Shown here one piece after another: positions 11,915 through 24,011 of a stretch of DNA of 64,000 bases. How positions within the stretch are numbered: the stretch's first letter is position 1; the number at the start of each line of letters is the position of its first letter. The notes below the pieces were generated by a model, which was not told where the DNA came from, did not search any database, and was given only the letters and a program-made list of their open reading frames with translations. A program made the translations under genes and the position numbers. This DNA is from Heritiera littoralis (lineage: Eukaryota; Streptophyta; Magnoliopsida; Malvales; Malvaceae): contig JAPDPK010000082.1 of NCBI GenBank assembly GCA_031772115.1, positions 1,984,001-2,048,000 of the forward strand, given 5' to 3'.

Positions 11915-12508
11915 ATTCCATTTTTTTTTTGAAAATTAAAATAAATTTATTGATAGAAAACTATTACAACCAAGCTTCCAAGTCAATGGTTCTATGTACT
12001 CCAGCTTTTGCCAAGGAGTCTGTAAATTGATTAGCTTCTCTATAAACATGATTGAAAGAGAGAGGCCCTAAGCATGAGTACAAGTTGAGAAGCTTGTTAA
12101 TAAGATTGTTGTACTTCCATGGACTATTCTTGATTCTTTTGAGCCATGAAATAACTACTTGAGAATCGCTTTCAATGATCAACTGTGGTGGTTTAAATCT
12201 TGACTTAGAGATGATGGAGAGAGCTTCAACAATTGCCAATAATTCAGCAAGGTTTGAGTCTGCCGTGCCGATGTTTTTGGAGAAGATATGGAGAATGGTT
12301 CCTTCAGAATTTCTAAGTACACCTCCAATACCAACTGGACCTAGTTTACCCAAAGAAGAGCTATCAACATTGAATTTCCATGAGTCCACAGTGGGAGGAA
12401 GCCATGAGATGTCCATTCTGCAAGTCTTAACTTTGGTTTTGAAGCTGAAGTCATGCAAGTTGTTTGATAATTCCAGTATAAAACATAATCATGATTAACC
12501 TATAATAG
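11915..12508 (-). mobile_element. 5'-truncated L1-type LINE insertion with target duplication
   Basis: The segment is flanked by cccatgtatata at 11903-11914 and 12509-12520. Similarity extends outward (both sides carry tgattaa 8-15 bases further left), consistent with an old LINE target duplication of about 25 bp. On the minus strand it ends in a poly(A) stretch (poly-T at 11921-11930 on plus), as expected for target-primed reverse transcription. Only the C-terminal RNase H portion of the second ORF remains. Confidence 0.72.
11964..12458 (-). pseudogene. LINE RNase H domain (RVT_3 type), fragment
   Basis: 164 codons. The domain begins around SWKFNVDSSSLG (first Asp), then GIGGVLRNSEG, NLAELLAIVEAL (Glu), IIESDSQVVISWL (Asp) and REANQFTDSLAKAG (last Asp). 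All four acidic active-site positions expected in RNase H are therefore present and the frame is open. In plant L1-type LINEs this domain follows the reverse transcriptase and removes RNA from the RNA:DNA hybrid; here the reverse transcriptase part is absent. The first Met of the frame is arbitrary. Domestication is conceivable, but the flanking duplication and 5' truncation favour a dead insertion. Confidence 0.85.
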
Positions 12509-12520
12509 CCCATGTATATA

Positions 12521-13111
12521 TATTTAATTCAGTTGAGAAACAAATTATATTGTGAGATAGATTAATACATTGTCTAAGTTGTAACTCAAAACCAAATAAT
12601 TTTTTTGACACAACAAATCTCATTATCAACAATATTATATAACCTATTAACAGTTTAAGTAATTAATTTGTATTATTGTATAATATTAATATTTGGTTTT
12701 CACATGTGTCATTTTTGATATATTGCACGATACTACGACATCTATCCAGTTAAGAATAAAAAGAAGTTTAACTTAAAAGTTTTCTTGAAATTCCAATCCA
12801 ATGTAGCTCTTTCTAGACCAGCTTATATTATACTTCAATATATCCAAACATTCCAATGCTTTAAAACAATATAAGATGAAAAGTAAATAATAAAGGGCAA
12901 CAAAAACTAACTCACTCATTTAGCATGCATACTTTCTTTAATTTCTTTTTTTTTCTTTACATATATCAGCACCATTATTAATAGGCAGCTTCAAAAGTTA
13001 GGGTTTACAAAACCATTTTATGCGCTTTGATAATCATGATTTTTGCTATGTTAATGATATTACTTACCTCTTCTTTAACTATAATAACCAAAAAAATTCT
13101 GGATTAATAGT

Positions 13112-13146
<35 letters not shown>

Positions 13147-16029
13147 ACTAGTGAAATATGTTGTTTTTAAAGACTAAATTGTTTTCAAATTATGGCCACA
13201 TAAAAAGTAAAGTAAATTAGCTTGAAGTATTGTTTTCTAAAATATAAGTTTTCTTAAAGTTAAAAACCCCAATTAATATTATCTAAGTAAAAGAATGTTA
13301 GACTTTTCTAATTAGTGGATTACTATTAATTGGTAGTTTTGAGTTTTAATAAAACAGGTTGATAATTTAATTTTGGTATGAAGACATGCAAATAAGCCAA
13401 ATTAGTTAATTATGATTAGCAAGGATGGCCTTTTGTACATCTTATTAGATTAGTGTGGTGCGGTGGTTGTATAGGTCTGGAACTTGATAGTCTTTAATGA
13501 GAGGACTATTAGATTTAATTACAAATATAAGACTAGGTCCCTTCTTCACTTTTCAATGTGTTGGTATATGTCCATTTAGAATCACCCTAAAGGAGAAGTA
13601 GAATAGGAAAATCTGTCTAATCATAGTCTAGTGATTATGCTTTTGCTTTGTTGACATCTGCCTGAAACATACATGCTTAATTATTGTTTACAATTATTTG
13701 GTGTTTTAATATTTACATAAAGAATTTATAAATTTAATCCTACAAAATATAATTTAATGAGTCGTATACACATCAATCCTCAATCTTATTTGTTGAATTT
13801 AATAATTTCAGCAGCGATCTATAAGTAAGATAATATTAAACTTTGCATCAAAAGGAAAAATAAAAATCTATCATCAGTTATAGAAATGTGCACATAAATT
13901 TTTGTCATGTAGACAAAAAAGAGGGGGAATATATTTATGTGAACCTATTAATTCTTTTCTTTTTCCTTCCTTCTTTCCCTTCTTTCAAGAACTATACTAA
14001 CTTTTTTTTTAACCGTTTGCTAGCTTTAAAAGCTCTTTCCCTTCCCTTTCCTTCCCAATTGAGGTATACCTGAGAGAGAGAAGGGTTTTTCTGCAATGAT
14101 CAATTTATGTTGTTGTAAATGAGTTTGGGTGTTCTTGAGCAGTGCCTGTAGATTTTGCATGGTGCATATTATTTGAAATAGTAATTTAATGATTTTATTT
14201 GTGTTTTTTGGAGTCACTCTGCAAGACACAGACTGCTTTATTCGTGCATACTTGACTCGTTTTGCAATTATTCCCAAAGCCCCAACTGCCTTCACTTGTT
14301 CATAATTCTACCTTTCGTTGCCATCCCAAGACTTGTCACTATCCTCTTCCTTTTTAGTTTCTTCTCTCCCTTTCTCTCTCTCTCATAATTTCCTGGGCTT
14401 TGTCATTAACTTAAAACCCTTTTTTTCTTATTCTTCTTCTGGTTTGGGCTGGTGGTTGATCAGCCCCATTTTCTCAAATCTTCAAGCTTTGGATTTAATG
14501 GAAGTATGGTACCGATGGATTGAACCATGTCAATGTCTGTATGTGTGGAGAGTGGACCCCTTTTCTCCCACCCAACATGCTCTTAATTAAGAACCCACAT
14601 ATACATTGCTTTGCTTTTGTAACCCTTTTAACAACAGCAACCCTTCATTCATGCAAACACCATCTTTGCCATTAAAGTCATAGTCGCAGAGGTTGTGGCT
14701 CGAAAGAGGGGCCATTGGAAATTGGTTGTGTTTCTGATGTTTGGGGGTTCAATGCTTCAATGCAACTGCACCAGCACCACTTATCTCATAAAGTAGAAAA
14801 TTATCTGATGTGATACCTCCTCTCTATGCCTTTGCTCTTTCCTTTGGCTTCTTGATGTGGCAACATCTTATGCGACGTTTCCATCCCACTACCTTTTCAT
14901 CATTTAATGTTGTGTTTGGGTGCTTGGTTATATATTCCACTTAATGCTTAATTTTGGTATGCTATCCTTGTGGAAATCTCTTCAATTCATTATTACTTTT
15001 TCCATCAATAATTTTAATAATTTTTATATGCGTATTATCAAAGTTCGTATTTAATAAATTTTGTTTAGGTTTAATCTCCCAATGCTATGTGCAAGAATCG
15101 GTCGAACCTTTGGGATGTATTCAAATGCATTTAAGGGAATACTATTGTAGTTAAAATTTAAATTTTCAAGAAAGTTTCAATCTTAATAAAGAGGGTTGAA
15201 ATTTATTTATACATTAGGAATGGATTAATTCCCAATATTGTGTAGTTCAATTCCAATGAATTTTTATATGAAAAATAAATAAATATGCTAGTTGGAAAAA
15301 TAGTAATAAGAGAAGGACAGATTTTGACCTATATATTTAAATATTTGCAACTTATAATCCAACTAAATATATATGCCCACGCGCTTTCTACTATAGTTAT
15401 TTATTCAATTTATTGAGAGGCAAGATAATGATTACTATTTCAATTTTCAAACATATAAGAGAAATTTGAATGTAGAAGCAATCTAGCTAATTCTTTTTTC
15501 TTATTAATGCAAAACTGATGAAGCACTTTTAAATTACTTTTTGAATCCACATTAATTGGTCTTGAATGTTGATGCTTTTCGCACATTACTTTGGTTTGAA
15601 ATTTGAGCTGGTCCAAAGTCCAAAAGGGTGCAATTTCCATTATAATTTGTACTTGTTGTTGGAAGAAAGTACTTGAAAATTGTATGAAAAAATGTGTAAA
15701 TTCAAGGTCCTACAATAAAATTTTAATCCTTCTTGTAATTATGATTTCAACATTATTAGTTAGCCATCTTTGAAAATTATGGTAGACAATGCATTCTAAT
15801 TCTAAGTATGCCATAATTGAAACTTTCAAGAAATTTTGATTGAAATGATCATATCTAATTTCTTCCATGATGACGGAAATTGATGGAAATTAATAAGTGG
15901 GACATAATAGCCAAATTTTGATGTGTGGGGGAATAACCAAATGACATGTGAGACCACATGCAATACATTGCAAAAGTGTTAATAAGTCAAAAACAAGAGT
16001 CACCATCCTAAGAAACCCTAATTCTCTAA
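12521..16029. other. Gene-less AT-rich spacer with a (TA)n microsatellite
   Basis: A pure TA run lies at about 13115-13143. The remainder is AT-rich; pyrimidine-rich patches at about 13950-14060 and 14320-14440 could be leader-like but have no convincing frame. No gene was recognised. Confidence 0.4.
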
Positions 16030-16265
16030 TTACCGAGGGTGTTTTTCATTGGGTTTGGCCGTTTGGGTGTGGCTAGCTCTGGAGCATTGGCTCAGCTTTC
16101 TTCTGTCGGTTAGCCGGGCGTTGAATTGTCTGATGTGGGCGCAAAGGGAAGGGTCGCAATCTCGTAGTTCCTCATCGCTCTTTCCCATTAGGTGGCTTGA
16201 AAGCAACCTTGCCTCTCAGAACTCCTGTCTTGAGCCTCTCCCAATTTGCTAGCTCTTATCTCTTC
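16030..16265. other. GC-rich patch of unknown origin
   Basis: About 235 bases are clearly richer in G+C than the surrounding AT-rich DNA, with abrupt edges. A 67-codon open frame (16049-16252, plus) spans it but its composition (Trp/Leu/Ser) matches no family I recognise. The texture (cttgaaagcaacc, ggaagggtcgcaat) is reminiscent of plant organellar DNA, so a small mitochondrial insertion is one explanation. An old GC-rich exon is another. Confidence 0.3.
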
Positions 16266-17502
16266 TCGATCCTGCAACATCCATACGTATGAATGAATGT
16301 AACACGTTAATTATCACATGTGGACCAACAGTTAGATGTAGAGAGACCTCATGCTTTTCAAAATCCTAATCATTAAATCAGGGCCTTGTTTGGATAGATA
16401 TGGAACAATACATAACTTCCATGAAAAATGTTGAACAGTTTGAAAAATGTATAAATTTGTAGAATCCGGGATGCGTGATTGGTTTTAGCTTGGAAAGGAT
16501 TAGAACCTTGCTTGCCGACTAGGCAACTTTTCAGAAAAGTCGGCCATCTAAATATTTGCATTAATTAGACCTTCATAGGCCAAAACCACCAGAGCCGCAT
16601 AAAATACCAGTAATTATCCGGAAACCATTACTGCTATTTTTGTATTAATTTGTAATCTTAATTAAAAGTTTGCTTTTAAATGCATATTATAGCCGTATAC
16701 TATGTATTTGTAATTTATACATGTACGTAAAGACTCCTTGGGCTAGAGTTATAATTGTACATGTTAAACTATAAGATCTTCAACCATTGATCAAAAGTTT
16801 GTTTCAAACTGGATTAAATTTCATATTCTCATACTTTTGATGAACTTAATTTAAGAAATACTTGATAAACTCAAGCTCAACTTGATTCACTCAAGCGTTA
16901 ACTCATGAAGCTACATTTTTCAAAATATAATTAGATTACTTTTTTATATGAACTTGTATAAAATTTGATTTGAACAATATGGTTAATTATGCTCACTTGA
17001 TAATTTATTAACAAGATCGGCATTTTGTCTTCTAAACTGAGCTGTTCTAGTAGTTTCTTTCAATATCACAAATTAATTGTATTTTCACTTTTGTAATTAA
17101 TGATGTTAATGAATTTACTATTTATAAAGCATACAAAAAAAATGAACATACCAATAAATTTAAGTTCAAATGTGATTATTTAATTACCATAACTAATCGA
17201 AGTTAATGCATGAAAGTGGAATGAATTAATAAAGATATAAGAACGTTAAAGAAAGGGCATCACCATGAAGTTAAAGTACAAGATAGTAAATATTTTTGGT
17301 TTTAGGATTACGACATTGACCTAGGGATTCAATAATAATAATTTGATAAGTAAAAAATTACATGTCGCATGCTTTTTTTTTCTTATAATAAGAAGGGAGA
17401 TGATACAAACATTACATCTTTTTTTTTTATTTTGCTAAGCCAACATAATTCATTAATAACGAAAATACAACTGTTCAATCCCTGCACAACAGGGTCTAAA
17501 AA
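16266..17502. other. Gene-less AT-rich spacer
   Basis: No coding signal, RNA gene or repeat end was recognised here. Confidence 0.4.
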
Positions 17503-17550
17503 AACAAACAAACAAACAAACAAACAAACAAACAAACAAACACAAACAAA
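17503..17550. repeat. (CAAA)n microsatellite
   Basis: About eleven near-perfect CAAA/AAAC tetranucleotide units. Open frames here (Lys-Gln-Thr or Val-Cys-Leu-Phe repeats) are translations of the microsatellite. Confidence 0.95.
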
Positions 17551-19597
17551 CATTACATCTTGATGTACCATCTAAATTGTTTAATACGAATAATGTAATA
17601 AAATTCGTCAGAGTCAAACTCGACCATCAATTAATTTAATTGTAATAGTTTGGAATTAAATCTGCATGCATTATTATATAAATGCATGTCCCATGGCAGT
17701 GATAGCTCAGATTGAGATGTGAAAGAATGAAGGGGTGAATGTGAAGATCATCAAGAAGAAAAAAAGAAGGGCTTTTTTGCAGACATTCCCCCGCCCCTTG
17801 ACCCTTTCCATCACATTCTCATCAACTTAGAAAGCGAAAATTTAATGTTTATGGAGAATTGAAGAGAGATCTGCGTTGGGCAGATGAGAACAGAAATGCA
17901 GAATGTGGATGCCAAAATGGCAATGCAAGTGGGAGAGATAAGAACATGAGAGCCCACCATTTGTTTGTCTGGAAAGAGAAAATTCAGCCAAACACGCATA
18001 ACAAACAATATATGCATGGGGCTGACTGATGATATTGATGGGAGTTTTTTTCTACGTGTAAAGGACCATTAACTGTCAATATAAGGATAGCTCTTGGAAC
18101 TCCTTAATAACTTGGTGGGTTTGATCATTGTTGTCTGAAACTGAGGATTTTGGACCACATATACGTGGGCATCGTTTCAGATGTTGCATTTGCACTGTGG
18201 GGGGCTATGGCTCCCTTTATATTATGTGATTTCTTCTTCTTCTTCTTTTAATTTTTCCTTCTTTTGTATTGTTAATTATGGATTAGTTTGAATGGGTAGT
18301 AAGATCAATTTTGGTGAAATTAAAAAAAAATCATTAAAAATATATGTTTTTTAATAAAATAATAAAAAAAATTTAAAACCAATGGTGAAAAGGTGATTTT
18401 ACGCCTACTTAGTTTTTGTCTTGTATGTGAAATTTCATTGCATTAGACATGCAATGGAATCCAAACGGGTTTTATGTCATGTGTTAGAAAATAATTTTTT
18501 TCTTCTTTTTCTTTTTTTTTTTTAAAAACTCATTGGACTTATAATAGATATCGTTAAATTGACTATTAAAATAAATTATGTATTCATGTTAAATTTGAAA
18601 TATCTTGAGATAGTTAAAATATTAATGGATTTTTGATCTATTGTTATCTATATGATTTTAGGTTTGATATCTGTCTTAAAATCTAATAAAAAAACATAAC
18701 GGTTAATTAGTTAGCTGAAAAATAATTATAATTAATCTATATGATTTTAAAGCATTAATTAGTACAAGCAATTCCTTAGCTAGTTGGAATCCGTTGATTA
18801 GATTCAATTTTTTCAATCAAAACATTCGATCATCACCATCATCTAATTATTATTATTTCTTAAAAATAGCACGAAAATATAAGTATCGCGCAAAGACAGA
18901 ATTTTTTAATTTCCCGAAAATAAGTTATTATGAACATGAAAACATCCATCATTAATAAATTGAAATAGCAACCAAAGCTCTCACTATAGGAGTTTTATCA
19001 TTCAAGAAGGAAATGAATTTGGGTTCAAATGATGTCAAAAGAAATGGAAAGAGTTTCACTCCTTTCCCTGGATTTTACATGCATTTTGCAATCATAGATA
19101 AAGAATGGTGTCCTTTCTGTCCTAAACGAGAGAAAGTTATTATTATTTGATTAAGAGAGAGAGTTTTGTTTTTTTGAGTAGAAGAGAGAGAGTTATTAAA
19201 TATAAATAAAATGTGATTTTAAATTACTTTAAAGTAAATATATAGCATGATTGATCTTTACTACATGATTAAAATGCAGAAAAAGACATCTTCAATCAGA
19301 ACTAAACAACTTGCAATTAATGTGAATCTCTCCTTCAATTCTTTTCCACTCAAATTGGCTTTATTATTACTAATATTAATTATTATACAGCAATATATGA
19401 CTTGGAGTCAATGTGAAGATAGAGAAAATCTTCATACCTGGAGGTAGTTGTAGTTCATGATGTAAAATCAGGCAGTGATTGATGGGGCTGTGACATTTAC
19501 ATGAAAAATGCAAATTCTCCAAAAAAATAAAAAATAAAAAAACCTCATCTATTTTTATAAATATATAGTTTATTTAAAGATAATTATCTTAAAAATC
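17551..19597. other. Gene-less AT-rich spacer
   Basis: It contains a short TTC run at about 18230-18248 and homopolymer tracts. No gene was recognised. Confidence 0.4.
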
Positions 19598-19796
19598 ATA
19601 AGTGAAATTTTTTGATTTCATAAGTGAGATTAAAATGATTATATATGTCCTTTAAACATATTAAAAAAATAAAAAATAAATAAAAATGAACATATGTAAT
19701 CTTCCTAACCCCTCCACATTTTTATTTTCTTAATATGTTTAAAAGAGATGTGTGATCATTTTAACTTCGCTTGTGAAGTTAAAAAATTTTACAAAC
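19598..19796. repeat. Imperfect inverted repeat, probable foldback MITE
   Basis: The left arm (about 19598-19672) and right arm (about 19721-19796) are inverted copies. Shared blocks include gattaaaatgatt against gatcattttaac and tttaaacatatta against taatatgtttaaa. The loop is A-rich. Ends and target duplication are not clear. Confidence 0.55.
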
Positions 19797-21025
19797 GGTG
19801 TATAAGTTACTAATATTTTTTTAATATTCTTTTTTTTCCTTTATGTCAGTGGAAAAGTAAAGTAAAAATAATTAACATGAAAAAGAATTTTATAATTCAA
19901 ATTCAAAATTTTTACCTAAAACTCTACTTTCAAAGGTGTTAGATGATAGAATTAATGGCAGAAAATCATAACTGTGACATCACATTTGTAGATTTAATTT
20001 CAAAGAGAAATAGAAAATAACTATAAATTTAAACCTAATAAGCATATTTTATTGCATCTTGTAAAATGTCCTTTGATTAATAAACTTGCAAGTAAAACGA
20101 ATCAAATGTTTAATTTAATTAGTAGTTAATTGCACCTTTTCTAGTTTATACTTTGCTCAAATCTCTCCTTCCTAACACCAATAATTTTTTGACCAAATGG
20201 TTAAAATGAGTTGTGACATTTTGTAAAATTTGAGTTCAAATCCAAACAACCCCATCATTATTTTCAATTATTTAATATTTTTCTTGTAAAAAAAAATATC
20301 TTCTCCCTAACTATTTAGGGCTTGTTTGGGAGCCCATTTGGCTTCAATCAAGATTGGCGCAGTAAGATTTTGTTAAAAAAAATAAAACTATAAAAATAGT
20401 AAAATTATCTTTTTACCCTTAATTTAGTTTTGATTTCAATTTTATCATCCATCCAAATTAGTCTTTAAACTCCCAAATTAAACTATCAATGAAATAATAT
20501 CTTTGTATAGGAACAAAAGAAACAAGCATCGAGTATTTGATTTAATAATTTGTATTTCAATCTTTTTTGAAATAAAAAAGTAATGGCATGACAAACCACA
20601 TATATTGAAAATTTTGTTTAAAAACCAAATTAAAAGAGATTTTTAAAAAAAAATTGAAAATCGGGGTTGTATTTGACGAATGCGTTTGGTTGTCGTCATG
20701 ACAGCATAATAATGAGAGAAAAAGAAACGAAAATGATGCAAAAGTATTATTTATACGTGTATATATAGTTGTTATATACGTGTTATCTGAGTTGGACATT
20801 AAAGCACTAGGGAACCGTCGAACATAGCATCTGAATTTGGTGGTTGTAAGTTAACGGCGATCACATGAATAATGTTCCCTCCCATTTACTTCATCTGCTG
20901 AATATTTGGTCCACATCTTTGATTCATGATGTGGACTTGAGATGAGACACCCTTTTGTATACATTCAATGATAATTCATTTCTCCTCCATGTTCCTGTTC
21001 TTTTGCCCATACCTTAAGATTTTGG

Positions 21026-21026
<1 letters not shown>
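19797..21026. other. Gene-less AT-rich spacer
   Basis: There is one B-box-like motif (gagttcaaatcc at about 20230), not supported by a tRNA fold. No gene was recognised. Confidence 0.4.
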
Positions 21027-21071
<45 letters not shown>

Positions 21072-21536
21072 TGGGTGAATTCCACTGAAATTTTCAATGT
21101 TTTATCGTAATTCAATTTTAGTCTATTAGTTTAAGAAATGAACATTTTAGTTCAAAATTATAAATTTGATGGTACAAAAAATTGTTCTATTAAGTTATTA
21201 TTAAAAAATCTATACCTTTGTTACTCATAAAATATACATAATACATTTTTTTGTATTAAAAAATTAAAAATTTTACATAGAATAATTTTTTTAAAATTAT
21301 TTAAAAATAATAACTAAAAATAAAATACATTATTGATATTGGAGAATGTGATATTATTCAAGTTTAGTAATTAACTGATATATGTTAAAATCATTTGTGA
21401 TTTGAACCAAAATGTCTTTTTTTAAAATTAGTAAACTAGAATTGAATTATGATAAAGCTTTAAGAACCTCAAAAAAATTTACCCTTATTATTATTATTAT
21501 TATAATTATTATTATTATAATTATTATTATTATTAT
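21027..21536. repeat. (TTA)n microsatellite, split by a MITE
   Basis: TTA repeats occur at about 21027-21072 and resume at 21485-21536, with interruptions. The interval between them is a foldback element, so one original microsatellite appears to have been interrupted by insertion. Confidence 0.85.
21073..21484. mobile_element. 412-bp foldback MITE inserted in a TTA microsatellite
   Basis: The element starts gggtgaatt and ends aaatttaccc. The arms are inverted copies for about 100 bases: blocks such as taattcaattttagt on the left match actagaattgaatta on the right, and attttagttcaaa matches tttgaaccaaaat. Flanks ttattattt and ttattatta could be a 9-bp duplication as in Mutator-like elements, but this is ambiguous inside a microsatellite. 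No coding capacity. Confidence 0.7.
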
Positions 21537-23389
21537 AGCACGAAAATTATATACACGCATGAAGTTTTAATTAGTGTAATTCAACTTCAATAAAAGAATA
21601 AGTTCGTCTTTTCACCATACATGAGAAAATTAAAATGTCACTTGAAACTAGAATTTATTTTTCTTTATTAAGTCCACCATGAATAAATTGTAACCCTAAT
21701 AGTAATGTTGCTTGCAAAATTTACCGTGAGAGAAGGGGTTTCTTTCTCCACTTTTCTCTCTCTTTTTCTTTTGTGTGGCAGTATAAATAACATGGAGTGA
21801 TGAATTGACATTTCCTTTTATTGTTTGCAGTTGTTGTTCCATGGTACTTGTAATAAGAGCAAACCCCACAAGATGTAAGACTAGGAAGAGAGAAAATTAA
21901 GATTCAAGTCCTTGCACTCGGACATTGGACTTTGGAGGGTGGGGGCATGCAGTACCACTTTTGCCCTAATAATGCTCTTTGGGCGACTTATGTGGTCCTA
22001 AATAAGTACTATCTCTCTTTCTCTTCCTTCATATGTCTTGTTGAAAAAAAAGAAAAAACCAATGTACTCTCTTCCTATGGTTTTTTTCTTTAATCTTCTT
22101 TTGCACCATTCCTGCTCACCCACTTTTTCTTTCAGTGTGAAATAATGTAGGACCCTTGACGGAAATCACTTGATGGAAACTGGAAAGCATACTATTGGCC
22201 ATATCGTGAAATTAGACCATATATGTCGATTATATAATATGTGTTTGTACCATGTAAAATTATATACATATTATGTAAAACACAAAAAATTTACGTCAAC
22301 ACGTTAAATACAATTTTTTTTAATATTTTTCGTATTCATAATAATTTTTTTCACTAATATGTTGTGTCATCATTTTTATATCTAAAATTACCAAATTTAT
22401 ATGAAATATAGTATCACTTCTTTCAAGGAAAAAAAAATGTAGTTGTGCTTATGTAAAAATTCAAGTACACAATTCTCCTTATCAATAACTATTCATCATC
22501 TACATAATTCTCTTGGTTGAAGCATGATATTACCTCACAAGGTTATTATAGTTTTTCAAATAAAATATCAAATTCGAATTTCATGTGTGTTTGTATTAAA
22601 ATACACGAAACACGATTCTTGTTACGACTAATTCATATCATCTTGATTCTTGATAATGAAATGTAACATTCAAGAAAAAGATCCAGCCCCTTCTGTACGT
22701 TTTGATTAATTTGCTTTAAAAAAGTTGGGTAAGAATGGGATCTGTAGGCATGCAAGTTAAGAAAATTGCAACATCTTCTACTGTCATCATCGTCACACAC
22801 CACTTGATACTTAGAGAACTACTTCCATCACAAGTCAAGGAGGGGTCCCTTTGATATTGATGTATTCTAGTTGGGCAAATTCCATCGTTATTACCTTTTC
22901 TTTAGGCATCTTTTGGATTTATAAGATAACCTAAACAAAGGCTTTGATTGGAAAATTCTAACCAATTTTATGATTTCATTATTAATTTAATTCCCTTTCA
23001 TATATATACACACACACAAGGCAACCCCACATTGGAAGCTGAAGAAGGGTTTATTTAAGGAAGTGTTTCCTTAAATTTGAGGTGAAATTTTAGTTGGTAA
23101 GTGTTGACAAATGTGTCATAGGCTTTAACAGCTGGATTTCAAATTTTTTTCGAGAGATTTATGAAGCCCAATCGAAAAGATTCAATTAGCACCAATTATT
23201 GGCTAGGGTTCAAATTTGCTCCAAATGTTTTAAAAGATAAAATGAAGAATCAATTATTAGTGATGCTTCAATTTGCAAATTTTCAGGAATCACTTGTCAA
23301 TTTTTGTTTAACATACGTAAGTTTACCATAAATATCATACATCAATAAAAAAGTATGGATTATTATTCAATATATTCATCATCATCATT
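21537..23389. other. Gene-less AT-rich spacer left of the retroelement
   Basis: Mostly AT-rich. A segment at about 22203-22400 has cgtcaacacg and cgtattcat motifs in the same order as the hAT-type MITE at 9437-9680 and may be a decayed relative. No gene was recognised. Confidence 0.4.
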
Positions 23390-23980
23390 TGATATGGCAA
23401 AGCCCATTCACCTTGGGCTAGGGCCTAAGGACGTTAGATTTTGTCAGGAGGTGAAGTGTTATTGGGCCATGTGGCCTTCGGCGACAGGGATCCTCTCCCG
23501 CCTGCAACAGAACCTCTGTGGCTGGCGGATGACTCTGGAGTCTATCGCCATTGCTAGACGTGCGACACGTGGCGTAGATTTGACCTCCCGTTTAGGCGAC
23601 ATACACCTCCCGCCACTATGGGCTGCATCCAGTTTCTCGTTGGCAACAGGCTCTCCACTATGCCCAGAATTGATGGAATTTGTGTTATATTTAGAAACAA
23701 ACTCCTACCAAAGGGACGTAATCACCCCTAGGTGATTACCCTAGAATATTCGCCTATAAATAGGTTTCAGGTTTAATTCTATTCTCGAATTTTTGACGAC
23801 TGGCTTTTACGCTTCCAAACACTTAAGAACCTTTTGCTGACTTAAGCATCGGAGCGCCACGCAGGGAAAGACCCCTGAATTCCTATGACTTTTCTTGTCT
23901 TACAAAAGCTTTTTGGAGACACGTGAAGGAAGAATACGAATATCGACGTCAACACGTATTTATTGTTGTTTTGTGCAACA
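23390..23980 (+). repeat. 5' LTR
   Basis: 591 bp, TG...CA ends. A TATA-box-like cctataaatagg lies at about 23753-23764, a plausible start region for genomic RNA. It differs from the 3' LTR at about 51 positions by hand count (about 91% identity), mostly transitions. Confidence 0.95.
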
Positions 23981-23985
23981 GCAAT

Positions 23986-24003
23986 TGGTGTCGTCTACGG
24001 GAA
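23986..24003 (+). other. Primer binding site, tRNA-Asp-like
   Basis: tggtgtcgtctacgggaa lies 5 bases after the LTR. It resembles the complement of the plant tRNA-Asp 3' end (tggcgccgttgccgggga). Two of the mismatches in the first ten bases are C to T, consistent with decay of methylated cytosines. Confidence 0.65.
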
Positions 24004-24011
24004 ATCGTATA

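Noticed and set aside
12175..12498. 107-codon plus-strand frame over the LINE fragment
   Set aside because: Antisense shadow of the RNase H domain.
20180..20300. Possible tRNA or SINE from gagttcaaatcc
   Set aside because: Only the B-box-like motif is present; no A box at the right distance with pairing arms.
17740..22000. MicroRNA precursors
   Set aside because: I compared remembered conserved plant miRNA sequences by eye and found no convincing mature sequence with a paired star strand.
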